From positions 248,001 to 312,000 of the forward strand of contig NZ_KZ845665.1 in the NCBI RefSeq assembly GCF_003313465.1: a stretch of DNA of 64,000 bases, written 5' to 3'. Below the pieces are notes generated by a model. The model did not search any database and was not told the DNA's origin. It saw only the letters and a program-made list of their open reading frames with translations. Below are positions 10,101 to 21,000 of the stretch, one piece after another. Position 1 is the first letter of the stretch, and each line of letters opens with the position of its first letter. Source of the stretch: Thermoflavimicrobium daqui. GTDB taxonomy: Bacteria; Bacillota; Bacilli; Thermoactinomycetales; Thermoactinomycetaceae. The translations under genes and the position numbers were made by a program.

Positions 10101-13100
10101 CAGAAATGGAGAAACAGTTAGTAGAAATTTGGCAGCACGTATTAGGGATTGATCGTGTTGGGATCACAGATCACTTTTTTCATATCGGTGGTCACTCCCT
10201 AAAAATAATTCAATTAGTGTCCATGATCCACCAAAAGCTACAAATCGAATTACCGGTTCGTGCAATTTTTGAGTATCCTTCGATTCAGGAATTAACTTCT
10301 TATCTTGCAGAAAGAGAGAAGACGGATTTTCAATCGATTCAGCCAGCTCCATCTCAACCCTATTATCCACTCTCTTCAGCACAAAAGCGGATGTTTGTAT
10401 TGCAGCAAATGGAGCTAAACTCTACGCACTATCATCTACCTGGAGCGGTTATGATCGAAGGTGAATTAGACATTCAGCGCTTGGAACGAGCATTTCAAAA
10501 ACTGATTGAACGTCATGAAGCCTTACGTACCTCATTCGAGCTAGTAGACGGAGAACCTATGCAAAAGATTCATCCCAAGGTTCCCTTTAAGATCACTGTG
10601 CAAAAGGGTACCAAAAGAGAAGCGGAAAACAGGATCAATCAATTTGTTCGTCCATTTTCGTTGGAACAAGCTCCATTATTCCGTGTGGAATTAATCCAAC
10701 TTCAGTCAAAAAAGCATTTGCTACTGATCGATATACACCATATCATTACAGATGGTATTTCAACCGATGTGATGTTAGATGACCTTTCGAAACTATATCG
10801 TGGAGAGAAACGATCAGATCTTCCAATTCAGTATAAAGATTTTGCAGTCTGGCAACAGGAATGGATGGAATCAGATTCCTTCCATCAACAAGAGAAATAC
10901 TGGTTAGAAACCTTTTCGGATGAGATTCCTGTTTTGGAATTACCAACAGATTATATGCGTCCAGAGGTACAAAACTTTGCAGGTAGCCATGAAAGCTTTG
11001 TCTTAAATGAAGAGCTAACGAAATCACTAAAAAGGCTTGCATCTACAACAGGTACAACGCTATATATGCTACTGCTAGCTGCCTATAGTATCTTGTTACA
11101 AAAATATTCGAAGCAAGCGGAAGTGATTATAGGAACGCCCGTTGTCGGTCGATCACATGCCGATATTCAGTCAGTAATGGGATTATTTGTGAATACACTG
11201 GCGATTCGAACCCGTCCCGAAGGACATAAGAGCGTTGTTGATTTTGTACGAGAGGTGAAAGAAGAGGCTCTAGGTGCTTATGATCATGCTGACTATCCTT
11301 TTGAAATACTTGTAGAAAAGCTCTCCCTTAAGCGTGATACCAGTCGCAATCCACTATTCCAAGCGATGTTTACGATGCAAGACTTTGGTAGTGATACCTT
11401 TAAGCTCGATGGGTTACAGGTTAAACCACTTGAATTGGAGTATGCGATTTCGAAGTTCGACCTATCCCTGGTAACTAAAGAGAGTCAAGACCAGATTATA
11501 TGTCAATTCGAGTATGCCCATTCTCTATTTAAGCGAGAAACGATAGAGCGGATGAAGCAGCATTTTGAGCAGATTGTAAACGAAATGGTAACACATCCTA
11601 ATAAGAAAATAAAAGAAGTTGACATGTTAACGGATCAAGAAAAGTATCAGCTGTTAGTAGAGTGGAATCACACTACAACCCCGTATCCCAAACAAAAAAC
11701 AATCCATGAGTGGTTTGAAGAACAAGTAGCTAAAACCCCAAATAACATAGCGGTGGTATGTAAAGATGGGAAATTGACATACCAAGAGTTAAATGAACGA
11801 GCCAATCGTTTGGCACATGTCTTAAGAAAACGTGAAGTGAAACCAGATGATCGAGTAGGATTGTTATTAGCGCGTTCGTTTGATGTGGTTGTGGGGATTT
11901 TAGGAATTTTAAAGGCGGGTGGAGCTTATGTGCCTATCGATCCCTCCTATCCAGTAGAACGGATTCGATATATGTTGGAAGATAGTCAGGCTATGATTGT
12001 TTTAAGTCAGGCTTCCATAATAGAAAAGCTTTTGGATGAAGGCAATGAGATCGGAGAATGGTTAGATATAGGAGAGGTTGTCTCCACAGAAGTTGATTCT
12101 TCGAATCTATCGAATATGAACAAGCCTACTGATTTGGCGTATGTGATTTATACTTCAGGAACAACAGGACAACCAAAGGGAGTAATGGTAGAACACCAAA
12201 GTTTGATCCATCTCATATGTCACTTCCAAACCGAGTTTCTCATAAATGAGCAAGACCGAGTCGGTCAATTTGCCAATATTTCCTTTGATGCCGCCGTCTG
12301 GGAAATCGGAGTTAGTCTGCTATCTGGGGCTTGTCTGTATATGATTCCTCATGATGTGGTCTTAAGTCCTGTTGACTTTGAACAGTATGTGAATCAGCAT
12401 CATCTAAGTATCCTATTACTTCCTCCTACTTACCTATGCTATCTTCATAAGCAAAATATGAAATCACTACGAAAAGTAATGGTTGGGGGCTCCGCAAGCT
12501 CATCGAACTTAGTAGAACATTGGAAAGAAATCTATACTAATGCGTATGGACCTACCGAAACGACTGTCTGTGCTACCACATGGGAGCCAACAAAAGAAGA
12601 GGATGTTATGGAAGTTCCAATTGGAAAACCGATTTCCAATACAAAGATATACATCTTAGATGAAAACTTACAGTTACAACCCATCGGAGTTCCTGGAGAA
12701 CTGTGTATTGGTGGAGACGGGCTGGCAAGAGGGTACCTCAACAAACCGGAATTAACCGCCGAAAAGTTTATCCTTAATCCGTTTATTCCTGGAGAGCGAA
12801 TCTATCGTACGGGAGATGTTGCTCGCTATTTGTCAGATGGAAATATCGAATTTTTGGGGCGAATCGATGAGCAAGTAAAAGTACGAGGCTACCGAATTGA
12901 GCTAGGTGAAATTGAGTCTATACTAATGAGTCACCCCAATGTAAAGAATGTAACGGTACGCGAGTGGACAGATGAACAGGATGAAATGGATTTATGTGCG
13001 TATGTAGTATTGAATGAGCACATATCAAGTAGTGAACTGAGGAAGTATCTGAGGCGAAAACTCCCTGATTATATGATTCCATCCTTTATCATGGAGATTG

Positions 13101-14860
13101 ATGAGATTCCCATTTCACCCCATGGTAAAGTAGATCGAAGTCAACTACCAAAACCAGATGGACTTGAATTACAAACAGAATATGTGGCGCCAGTTACCGA
13201 GATGGAGAAGAAGTTAGCCCATATTTGGCAACAAGTATTAGGTCTAAGAAAAATAGGTGTAACCCATCACTTTTTTGAATTGGGAGGAGACTCGATCAAA
13301 GCAATTCAAATAGCTGCTATGTTACAGAAAGAAAATCTGATCCTAAGCGTAAACCATCTTTTTCGCGCGCCAACAATTCAAAAGGTGATCCCTTATATCA
13401 AGAGCAAGAAGCAGCAAGTGAAGCAAGACCTCGTACAAGGTGAAGTACCTCTTACTCCGATTCAAGCCGAGTTTTTTATGCATGCAGGGTCTTATGTCAA
13501 TCACTTTAATCAGTCTATTCTATTATATAGTCCCACACATCTCCATGAGGATGTTTTAAATAAAGTGTTAATGAAACTTGTAGAGCATCATGATGCACTG
13601 CGAATGATCTATCGGAAACAGAAAGATCAATGGATTCAGATGAATCGCGGACTAGAAGAGACCCCTTTCCAGCTTGATTCATTTGACTTGCGGAATGAGA
13701 AAAATGTGAGAGACCAAATCGAAGAGTTAGCAAATCAAATGCAAAGCAGCTTAGATATTACTAAAGGCTTGCTAATGAAGGTCGGGCTATTTCAAACAGA
13801 TCATGGTGACTATTTACTAATAATTATTCATCACTTAGTTGTTGATGGTGTTTCATGGCGGATTTTATTGGAGGACTTTGAAAGTGGTTATCAACAGGCA
13901 TTGAAACAGCAACCTATCCAACTTCCATTGAAGACAGACTCTTATTTAGCTTGGGCGAATGGTTTGAGAGAATATGCAATCAGTTCCCAGATACAAAAAG
14001 AGATTCCGTATTGGGAAAAGCTATGTCAGTCCGAGATTGTGCCTCTACCGAAGGACCGTGAGGTGAAAGAAAGCTTCATACAAGAGAGTGACTATATCGA
14101 GTTATCTTTAACCAAAGAACAAACGAAACAACTGCTGAGTCAAATTCATCACGCCTATAATACGGAAATCAATGATATTCTACTAACGGCTGTAGGATTA
14201 ACTGTAAAAGATTGGGTCAACACTGATCAGGTAAGTATTTTATTAGAAGGACATGGTCGTGAGGAGATTTTAGAAACAATTCGTCTTCATCGAACTATCG
14301 GTTGGTTTACAAGCTGTTATCCAGTTGTCTTTGATTTTGCTCAAGATGATTCTGAAGAATCGATCGATCAGCGCCTGTCAGACAGTATCAAAAAAGTAAA
14401 GGAAACTTTACGCAGGATTCCGAATCGAGGGATTGGCTTTAGTATTTTGAAATACTTGCGTCAAGCTGAACTTAGGTCTACTGAATTCACTCATTTTCGT
14501 CCAGAAATTACTTTTAACTATCTTGGGCAATTTGACCCAAATACGAAGGAAAATGGTCATTTTCAGATCTCTTCATTGAAAACAGGTAAGTTGGTAAGCC
14601 CACAGATGAAACGAAGACACACGATTGAGATGAACGGACTCATTTTCAATGGGAAGTTTACACTGCAAGTAGGTTATAGCTGTAAGGAATACAACCGAGA
14701 GACCATCATCAAGTTCACTCAATATCTAAAGGAAAACTTGGAACAATTGATCAAACACTGCGCCGGAAAGTCTGAAACAGAAATCACCCCAAGTGATGTA
14801 GGGGATAAAAACCTTTCGTTAGAAGACTTACAATATATGCAAAGTATACTTGAAGGATAG
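7193..14860 (+). CDS. Non-ribosomal peptide synthetase 2: C-A(Pro)-PCP-C-A-PCP-E
   Basis: Second subunit, 2555 residues. The ATG at 7193 is chosen because AAGGAG (7179-7184) sits 8 bases upstream; the GTG at 7184 overlaps that site. Order: C with HHILLDG near 141 and the LSPMQEGMLYHSLL opening typical of DCL domains; A1 with TSGTTG near 610 and code D-V-Q-W-I-A-H-V-V (proline type, W for L at one site); PCP GGHS near 999; C with HHIITDG near 1182; A2 with TSGTTG near 1653 and code D-A-W-L-M-G-A-V-C, probably a bulky or aromatic residue; PCP GGDS near 2031; then an epimerization domain (HHLVVDG near 2212, FNYLGQFD). Residue 4 is therefore D. It begins 12 bases after NRPS1 ends. The C-terminal tail LSLEDLQYMQSIL looks like a donor docking segment. 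Confidence 0.95.
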   Translation: MAKVEKVYDLSPMQEGMLYHSLLQENTEMYFQQVTFSIQGDLDIHVFEQSIQQLIQRHDILRTNFVYQKIKKPQQVVLDHRKVIVHYEDLSNQSDEAFMQFMQSFLVDDRRAGFNLRKDVLMRFAIFKRADQNFRLVWSYHHILLDGWSIGIIMNELLQIYLSLKKQQPIQFEKVKPYQEFIKWLDVRDNRKSLNYWKQYLQGYQYRPLIPMKPSQVQTPDQYKTVTFTLDEEMTESLIHLGKKHHITLNTLFQAIWGVLLQRYTYQEDVVFGSVISGRSAAIQGIEKMVGLFINTVPVRIAKSDGSFIAFARELQQQFFAAEEHGYCPLYEIQEQSGHKQELFDHIIAFENFPLDQEIGNLQHDQESMLKISDVTSFEQTNYPLTISVNPKKSLEVRMKYNHSFINQEFIDRIENHFKKVTQTVVDRPNVQVRQIDILTDSEKQQILNTWNDTRMEYPKEKTIHQWFEERVDQAAHHVAVVFKEKRLTYLELNEQANRLARVLRQRGVKPEDRVGLIMERSFDMIIGILGILKAGGSYVPIDPEYPIERIRYMIADSGSNLVLSQSRIMERLDPEEVESVEWLDVQALDMKGMDCSNLPHINQSSDLAYVIYTSGTTGRPKGVMMEHRQLVNLLHNQISSEEIAFTGKVLQFSSISFDVSFQEIFSALLSGGCLYVIESQMRQNIVQLLTYIEEQDISIVYWPVSYAKAVFQLTDQLPQSIQHVITAGEQLVVPSSLKQCIRQSDVQLHNHYGPSETHVVTTYKLTSDQEIVDYPPIGKPIANTKIYLLHENGQLQPPGVVGEIYISGDSVSRGYLGKPELTAAKFLPSPFVLGERMYRTGDLGRYLPDGNIEFLGRVDHQVKIRGYRIELDEIASVFLEHPKVKDVVVQDWKSDQDETYLCAYVVLNEPISSSELKKYLKQKLPDYMIPSFILEMDQLPLTTNGKVDRKALPLPNESKHQVVYVPPTTEMEKQLVEIWQHVLGIDRVGITDHFFHIGGHSLKIIQLVSMIHQKLQIELPVRAIFEYPSIQELTSYLAEREKTDFQSIQPAPSQPYYPLSSAQKRMFVLQQMELNSTHYHLPGAVMIEGELDIQRLERAFQKLIERHEALRTSFELVDGEPMQKIHPKVPFKITVQKGTKREAENRINQFVRPFSLEQAPLFRVELIQLQSKKHLLLIDIHHIITDGISTDVMLDDLSKLYRGEKRSDLPIQYKDFAVWQQEWMESDSFHQQEKYWLETFSDEIPVLELPTDYMRPEVQNFAGSHESFVLNEELTKSLKRLASTTGTTLYMLLLAAYSILLQKYSKQAEVIIGTPVVGRSHADIQSVMGLFVNTLAIRTRPEGHKSVVDFVREVKEEALGAYDHADYPFEILVEKLSLKRDTSRNPLFQAMFTMQDFGSDTFKLDGLQVKPLELEYAISKFDLSLVTKESQDQIICQFEYAHSLFKRETIERMKQHFEQIVNEMVTHPNKKIKEVDMLTDQEKYQLLVEWNHTTTPYPKQKTIHEWFEEQVAKTPNNIAVVCKDGKLTYQELNERANRLAHVLRKREVKPDDRVGLLLARSFDVVVGILGILKAGGAYVPIDPSYPVERIRYMLEDSQAMIVLSQASIIEKLLDEGNEIGEWLDIGEVVSTEVDSSNLSNMNKPTDLAYVIYTSGTTGQPKGVMVEHQSLIHLICHFQTEFLINEQDRVGQFANISFDAAVWEIGVSLLSGACLYMIPHDVVLSPVDFEQYVNQHHLSILLLPPTYLCYLHKQNMKSLRKVMVGGSASSSNLVEHWKEIYTNAYGPTETTVCATTWEPTKEEDVMEVPIGKPISNTKIYILDENLQLQPIGVPGELCIGGDGLARGYLNKPELTAEKFILNPFIPGERIYRTGDVARYLSDGNIEFLGRIDEQVKVRGYRIELGEIESILMSHPNVKNVTVREWTDEQDEMDLCAYVVLNEHISSSELRKYLRRKLPDYMIPSFIMEIDEIPISPHGKVDRSQLPKPDGLELQTEYVAPVTEMEKKLAHIWQQVLGLRKIGVTHHFFELGGDSIKAIQIAAMLQKENLILSVNHLFRAPTIQKVIPYIKSKKQQVKQDLVQGEVPLTPIQAEFFMHAGSYVNHFNQSILLYSPTHLHEDVLNKVLMKLVEHHDALRMIYRKQKDQWIQMNRGLEETPFQLDSFDLRNEKNVRDQIEELANQMQSSLDITKGLLMKVGLFQTDHGDYLLIIIHHLVVDGVSWRILLEDFESGYQQALKQQPIQLPLKTDSYLAWANGLREYAISSQIQKEIPYWEKLCQSEIVPLPKDREVKESFIQESDYIELSLTKEQTKQLLSQIHHAYNTEINDILLTAVGLTVKDWVNTDQVSILLEGHGREEILETIRLHRTIGWFTSCYPVVFDFAQDDSEESIDQRLSDSIKKVKETLRRIPNRGIGFSILKYLRQAELRSTEFTHFRPEITFNYLGQFDPNTKENGHFQISSLKTGKLVSPQMKRRHTIEMNGLIFNGKFTLQVGYSCKEYNRETIIKFTQYLKENLEQLIKHCAGKSETEITPSDVGDKNLSLEDLQYMQSILEG

Positions 14861-14891
14861 AAAAAGACTTAAAGGGAAAGTGTAAGTGCCG

Positions 14892-14948
14892 AACCTCTAT
14901 GACTAGAGATTAACGTTTCCATCTAAGTGGTTTTTAGTCATAGAGGTT
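14892..14948 (+). repeat. Perfect 13-bp inverted repeat between NRPS2 and NRPS3
   Basis: AACCTCTATGACT (14892-14904) and AGTCATAGAGGTT (14936-14948) pair perfectly around a 31-base loop in the only sizeable gap of the operon (146 bases). There is no T-run after it, so it is not a standard terminator. It could be an mRNA processing or stability hairpin, or a protein operator. Confidence 0.6.
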
Positions 14949-15006
14949 GGCTTCGATTGATAGAAAATCGTTTTAGAAACAGCTTCTAGTAAGGAGTGGG
15001 GCTTTG

Positions 15007-18000
15007 ATGTCAAATCAAATAAAAATTGAAAAGGTTTATAATTTATCACCGATGCAAGAAGGAATGCTATACCATTCCCTCTTGCAGGAAAAAACAGCAA
15101 CCTATTTTCAACAAATGACTTTTTCGATAGAAGGAAATTTAGATGTGCCGAATTTTAAACAGAGTATTCAACGATTGGTACAAAGACATGATCTACTACG
15201 AACAGCTATTTTTTATCAAAAAATAGAGAGGCCCAAACAAGTTGTATTGACAGGTCGTGAAGTTCCTGTCTATGTTAAGGATCTATCTCATCTATCAGCT
15301 GAAGAATCGCAGTCTGTGATTGAATCGTATCAACAAGAAGATCGACAAAAAGGTTTTCACTTGCAAAAAGATGTATTAATGCGTTTTGCTCTGTTTAAAC
15401 GGAGTGAAAAGGATGTTTATGTGATTTGGAGCTTTCATCACATTCTCTTAGATGGTTGGAGTATGGGTAGTCTGGTCAAAGAATTATTTTCGATCTATTC
15501 ACTTACAAAAAATAAGCAACCTATCCTTTTGGAAGAGATAAAACCTTATAAAGAATTTATCGAGTGGTTGGAAGAGCGCGACGATATAGACTCTCTGAGC
15601 TATTGGAGAGAATACTTGCAGGGGTATGAAGATTTAGCCTATTTGCCAAGGAAACAAAGTCGAATAGAAGAGGATGAAACATACCGGGATTTTACTTTTA
15701 CTTTTAGTGAAGAAATGTCCAAGGCACTGATCCATTTTAGTAAGCAGCAACACGTAACATTAAATACAACGTTTCAAGCTATTTGGGGCGTTTTATTACA
15801 CAGATATACCAATCAAGATGATGTTGTTTTCGGAGCGGTTCATTCGGGAAGATCCGCATCGATTGATGGAATCGAGAAGATGGTGGGGCTATTTATCAAT
15901 ACCGTTCCTGTTCGTATTCGAGGTAGTCATGGTTCATTTTCAGCGTTTGTGAGTCAAATACAAAAACAAGCATTTGACTATGAAATGCACGGCTTTTGCC
16001 CTCTTTATGAAGTTCAACAACAAAGTATCCATCAACAAGCGTTATTTGATCATCTCATGGTTTTTGAAAGCTACCCATTGGATCAAGAAGTACAAAATCT
16101 TTTCAATGGGCAGAGACAAGAGTTGCGGATTCGTGATGTAAAATGTTTTGAGCAAACGAATTATCCGCTGACCATCGCTGTGATGCCTGGGAGTTCCATT
16201 CAGGTGAAACTTACATACGATTCATCTGTACTTCAGGATGTGTTTATTTCGAATATTGAAAAGCATATGAAGCAAGTTGCTAAAGCTGTGTTGGCTGATC
16301 CAGAAATAAAGGTTCAGCAAATCGATATCTTGGATGAAGAAGAAAAACAACGATTACTCAAATCGTGCAATGATAATCAGGCGGATTATCCGAAAGAGCA
16401 GACGATTCATAAATGGTTTGAGGAACAAGTAGTGAAAACACCCCATCAGGTAGCAGTAGTCTACAAAGATGACCAACTTACCTACCAAGAACTAAATGAA
16501 CAAGCGAATCGCTTGGCTTACGTGTTACGTCAAAAAGGAACAAAGCCTGATGATCGGATAGGGTTGATGATAGAGCGTTCCTTGGATATGATCGTAGGCA
16601 TTCTTGCGATTCTAAAGGCAGGGGGAGCTTATGTTCCGATTGATCCCCAATATCCAGTCGAACGGATGAGATACATGCTAGCTGATAGTGGAGCTAATCT
16701 GATTCTCAGCCAATCATCGATCATGGAAAAACTCAACAAAGAAGAGCTTGGATCGGTAGAATGGTTGGATGTTCAAACTTTAGATTTAAAAGAAATGGAT
16801 GTTTCCAACTTATCCGATGTCAATCAGTCAACTGATTTGGCCTATGTAATGTATACTTCGGGAACGACAGGACAACCCAAAGGAGTGATGATTGAACATC
16901 GGAGCGTGATCAATTTTTTATATCATTGGAACAAACAGTTGGACATTCAGGAAGATGACCGGATTGGACAATTTGCTAGCGTTTCGTTTGATGTTTCCGT
17001 AGAAGAATTGGGGATGAGTCTACTGACAGGAGCATGCCTTTATATCCTAACTCCTGAGCTGATTTATGATGTAGTGGAGCTAGAAAACTATATCAAGCAA
17101 AATCAGCTAACGATTCTCCATTTGCCTCCATCTTATGCTAAGTACCTAAAATACGAGGAGCCATCTTCACTTCGTCATTTTATTTTGGGAGGATCTTTAG
17201 CGCCATGTCCTTTAGTGGAGAGATGGAAAAAAATTTGTATCAACTCCTACGGACCTACCGAAACAACGGTTACTGCCACCATGTGGAGAGCGGATAAAAA
17301 TCTCCCTGTTTCCTCTGTACCAATCGGAAAGCCCATTCCCAATGTACAGGTTTATATCATCAATCAACACTTACAGCTGCAACCATTTGGTGCTCCAGGA
17401 GAACTATGTATCGGTGGAGTGGGGCTAGCTCGTGGATATCTCGGAAAACCAAAATTGACAGAAGAAAAGTTTATTCCCAATCCATTCGTTCCTGGAGAGC
17501 GCCTGTATCGCACAGGTGATCTAGTACACTATTTGCCTGATGGCAATCTAGCGTTTTTGGGTCGGATCGATCAACAGGTAAAAGTACGTGGATATCGGAT
17601 TGAGCTGGGAGAGATTGAATCTATTCTTCTAACACATACCAAAGTCAAAAGCGCAACGGTACAAGATTGGAAAGATGCACAAGGTGAAATTTATCTCGCT
17701 GCCTATGTCATCTTAGATGAAACGGGAGTGAGTCATGAGCTAAAAAAGTATTTAAGTCAAAAGCTACCAGCCTACATGATTCCTTCTTTTATCATAGAGG
17801 TGGATGAAATTCCCTTGACCCAAAACGGTAAAGTGGATAAAGCAGCTTTACCCAAACCGGATGAGTCAACCATAGTAGAAAATTATGTACCACCTGTAAC
17901 CCAACTGGAAAAGCAGTTGGTAAAGATATGGCAAGAATTATTAGGTATTGATCCGATTGGGATAACGGATGACTTTTTTCAGATTGGCGGACACTCATTA

Positions 18001-21000
18001 AAAGCGATTCAGTTGATGTCGATGATCCATCAAAAGCTAGAAGTAGAGGTTCCAGTACGAGCGATTTTTGAACAACCAACCATCCAACAACTGGCTACCT
18101 ATTTGCGAGATCAAGAAATGACAGCGTTCCGCTCGATTCAGCCTGCTCCTGTTCAGAGGTATTATCCTGTCTCTTCCGCACAAAAACGGATTTATATCCT
18201 ACAACAATTGGAGCGAAACGCAACCCACTATAATATGTCTGGTGCATTGATGCTTAACGGATCACTTGATAGAGTGCGTTTGGAGCAAGCATTCCAAAAA
18301 CTGATCCAACGTCATGAATCACTTCGAACTTCATTTCAAGTTATCAATGGCGAGCCTATGCAATATGTTCATACTGAAGTCGACTTTCAGCTACGTGTTC
18401 GCAAGGGAAGCAAAGAAGGAGCAAAGAATTGGGTGAATCAGTTCATTCAGCCTTTTTCACTAGACCAAGCCCCACTATTTCGTGCTGAATTAATTCAGCT
18501 AGAGCCGGAAGAGCATCTACTTTTGATTGACCTTCACCATATTATCGCAGATGGTGTATCCGTTGATCTGTTACTTGATGAACTCTCTAAGATCTATCAG
18601 GGTGAGAATTTACCTAAATTACACATTCAATATAAAGATTTTTCTGTTTGGCAACAAGAATGGATGAAATCAGATGAATGGAAACGACAAGAAACCTATT
18701 GGTTAAATATTTACGCAGGTGAAATTCCTGTTTTGGATTTACCGACTGACTATGTTCGGCCAGAGATGCAAAGTTTTAAAGGGAGTTATTGGGACTTTGT
18801 TTTAGACTCTGATTTAACCCATTCCTTAAAACGACTGGCATCTAAAACGGAAACCACCATCTATATGCTACTACTTACTGCCTACAATGCTTTGCTTCAC
18901 AGATATACTGGTCAATCAGATATCATTGTGGGATCGCCTGTCGTTGGTCGGTCACATGCGGATGTGCAATCTGTTGTGGGGATGTTTGTCAATACATTGG
19001 CGATACGTAATTATCCAGAAGGACAAAAAAGATGGATTGACTTTATTCAAGAAGTAAAAGAGAGCGCAGTAGCTGCTTACGATCACGCTGATTATCCCTT
19101 TGAGGTTTTAGTAGATAAGCTTTCTCTTCAGCGAGATACAGGTCGTAATCCATTGTTTCAAGCAATGATAACCGTTCAAGACTTTGGTCGAGACTTACTT
19201 CAGTTGGACGGTGTGCAAGTAACACCCTATGAGCTAGATTATGCCATTTCGAAATTTGATCTCTTATTATTTGCAACCGAGAGACAAAATAAAATAGAGT
19301 GTCGATTGGAATATGCAACTTCTTTGTTCATGCCAGAAACGATTCAGCGGATGACCCAACATTTTATACAGATCGTTCAAGAAATGGTCAATGATCCTGA
19401 TAAATGTATTGCCGAAATGGAAATGTTGACAGAACAGGAGAAGCAGCGACTGTTAGTGGAATGGAACGATACGACGAGTGTACAAGATCTGTACGAAAAG
19501 ACGATACACGGGTTATTTGAGGAACAAGTAATCCAAACATCGAACAAAATAGCAGTGGTATTCAAAGAGGAACAGCTGACTTATCATGAGTTAAATAACC
19601 AATCTAATCGCTTGGCAAGATTGTTACGTAAGCATGGAATCAAGCCAGATGATCGTGTCGGTCTACTGATGGAACGTTCTTTGGAAATGATTGTTGGGAT
19701 GCTTGCCATTTTAAAGGCGGGTGGAGCTTATGTACCCATTGACCCTGCATATCCAACTCAGCGAATCGAATACATGTTGTCAGATAGTGGAGCACAGATC
19801 GTTATCAGTGATGATGTAGTGATGAGCCAATTTAAAGAAACAGAATGGAATACAGCCATAGAGTGGCTCAATGTCAAGCAAGCTACATGCTCAGATCTGG
19901 ACTCTTCCAATCTACCCCATATCTGTACAAACAGCCATCTAGCTTATGTCATCTATACTTCAGGAACGACAGGTCAACCCAAGGGAGTGATGATGGAGCA
20001 CCGTCAGCTACTCAATTTATTACAAGATCAATTATTAAATACATCGATTCCTTTTGATAGAAATGTATTGCAATTTAATACCATCAGCTTTGATGTAAGC
20101 TTCCAAGAAATTTTCTCTACCCTATGTTCAGGTGGATGTTTATATGTGATTGACAATCAAATGAAACAAAATATGAGACAGCTATTACAATATATGGAAG
20201 AGCAAGCCATTACCGTTATCTTCTGGCCTGTTTCTTATCTGAAAGCTGTGTTCCAATGGGTAGATCAGCTGCCAGGATCGATTCAACATGTGATTACAGC
20301 AGGTGAACAACTTGTCCTATCATCATCATTACAGCAGTATATCAGTCAAAGTGATGTGTACTTACATAATCACTATGGTCCATCGGAGACACATGTGGTA
20401 ACGACTTACACTATTTCTTCACGAACAAAAAAGGTCGAACATCCTCCGATCGGAAAGCCGATTGCCAACACAAAAATCTATTTGCTCAACAAGAATCAAC
20501 AACTACAACCTCAAGGAGTGGTAGGGGAAATTTATATATCGGGAGATAGTGTAAGTAGAGGGTACCTTGGAAAGCCAGAGCTAACGGCTGAGAGATTTAT
20601 CCCCAATCCCTTTATACCTGGAGAACGTATGTATCGTACAGGGGACTTAGCCCGTTATCGATCCGATGGAAATATTGAATTTTTGGGTCGAATCGATCAT
20701 CAAGTCAAAGTGCGTGGTTATCGTATCGAACCGAGTGAGATTGAAACGATACTCTTAGACCATGCAAAAGTGAAAGACGCAGTGGTATGTGACTGGACCG
20801 ATGAGCAAAATGAAGTTTATCTATGTGCCTATATTGTAGAAGATGCATCTGTATCAAATACTGAACTAAAGAATGATTTAGCCAAAAAGCTTCCTCAGTA
20901 CATGCTCCCATCTTTTATAATCAAACTGGATCGGATACCACTAAATTCCAATGGTAAGGTAGAGCACAAACAATTACCAAAACCAAATACGATGCATATG

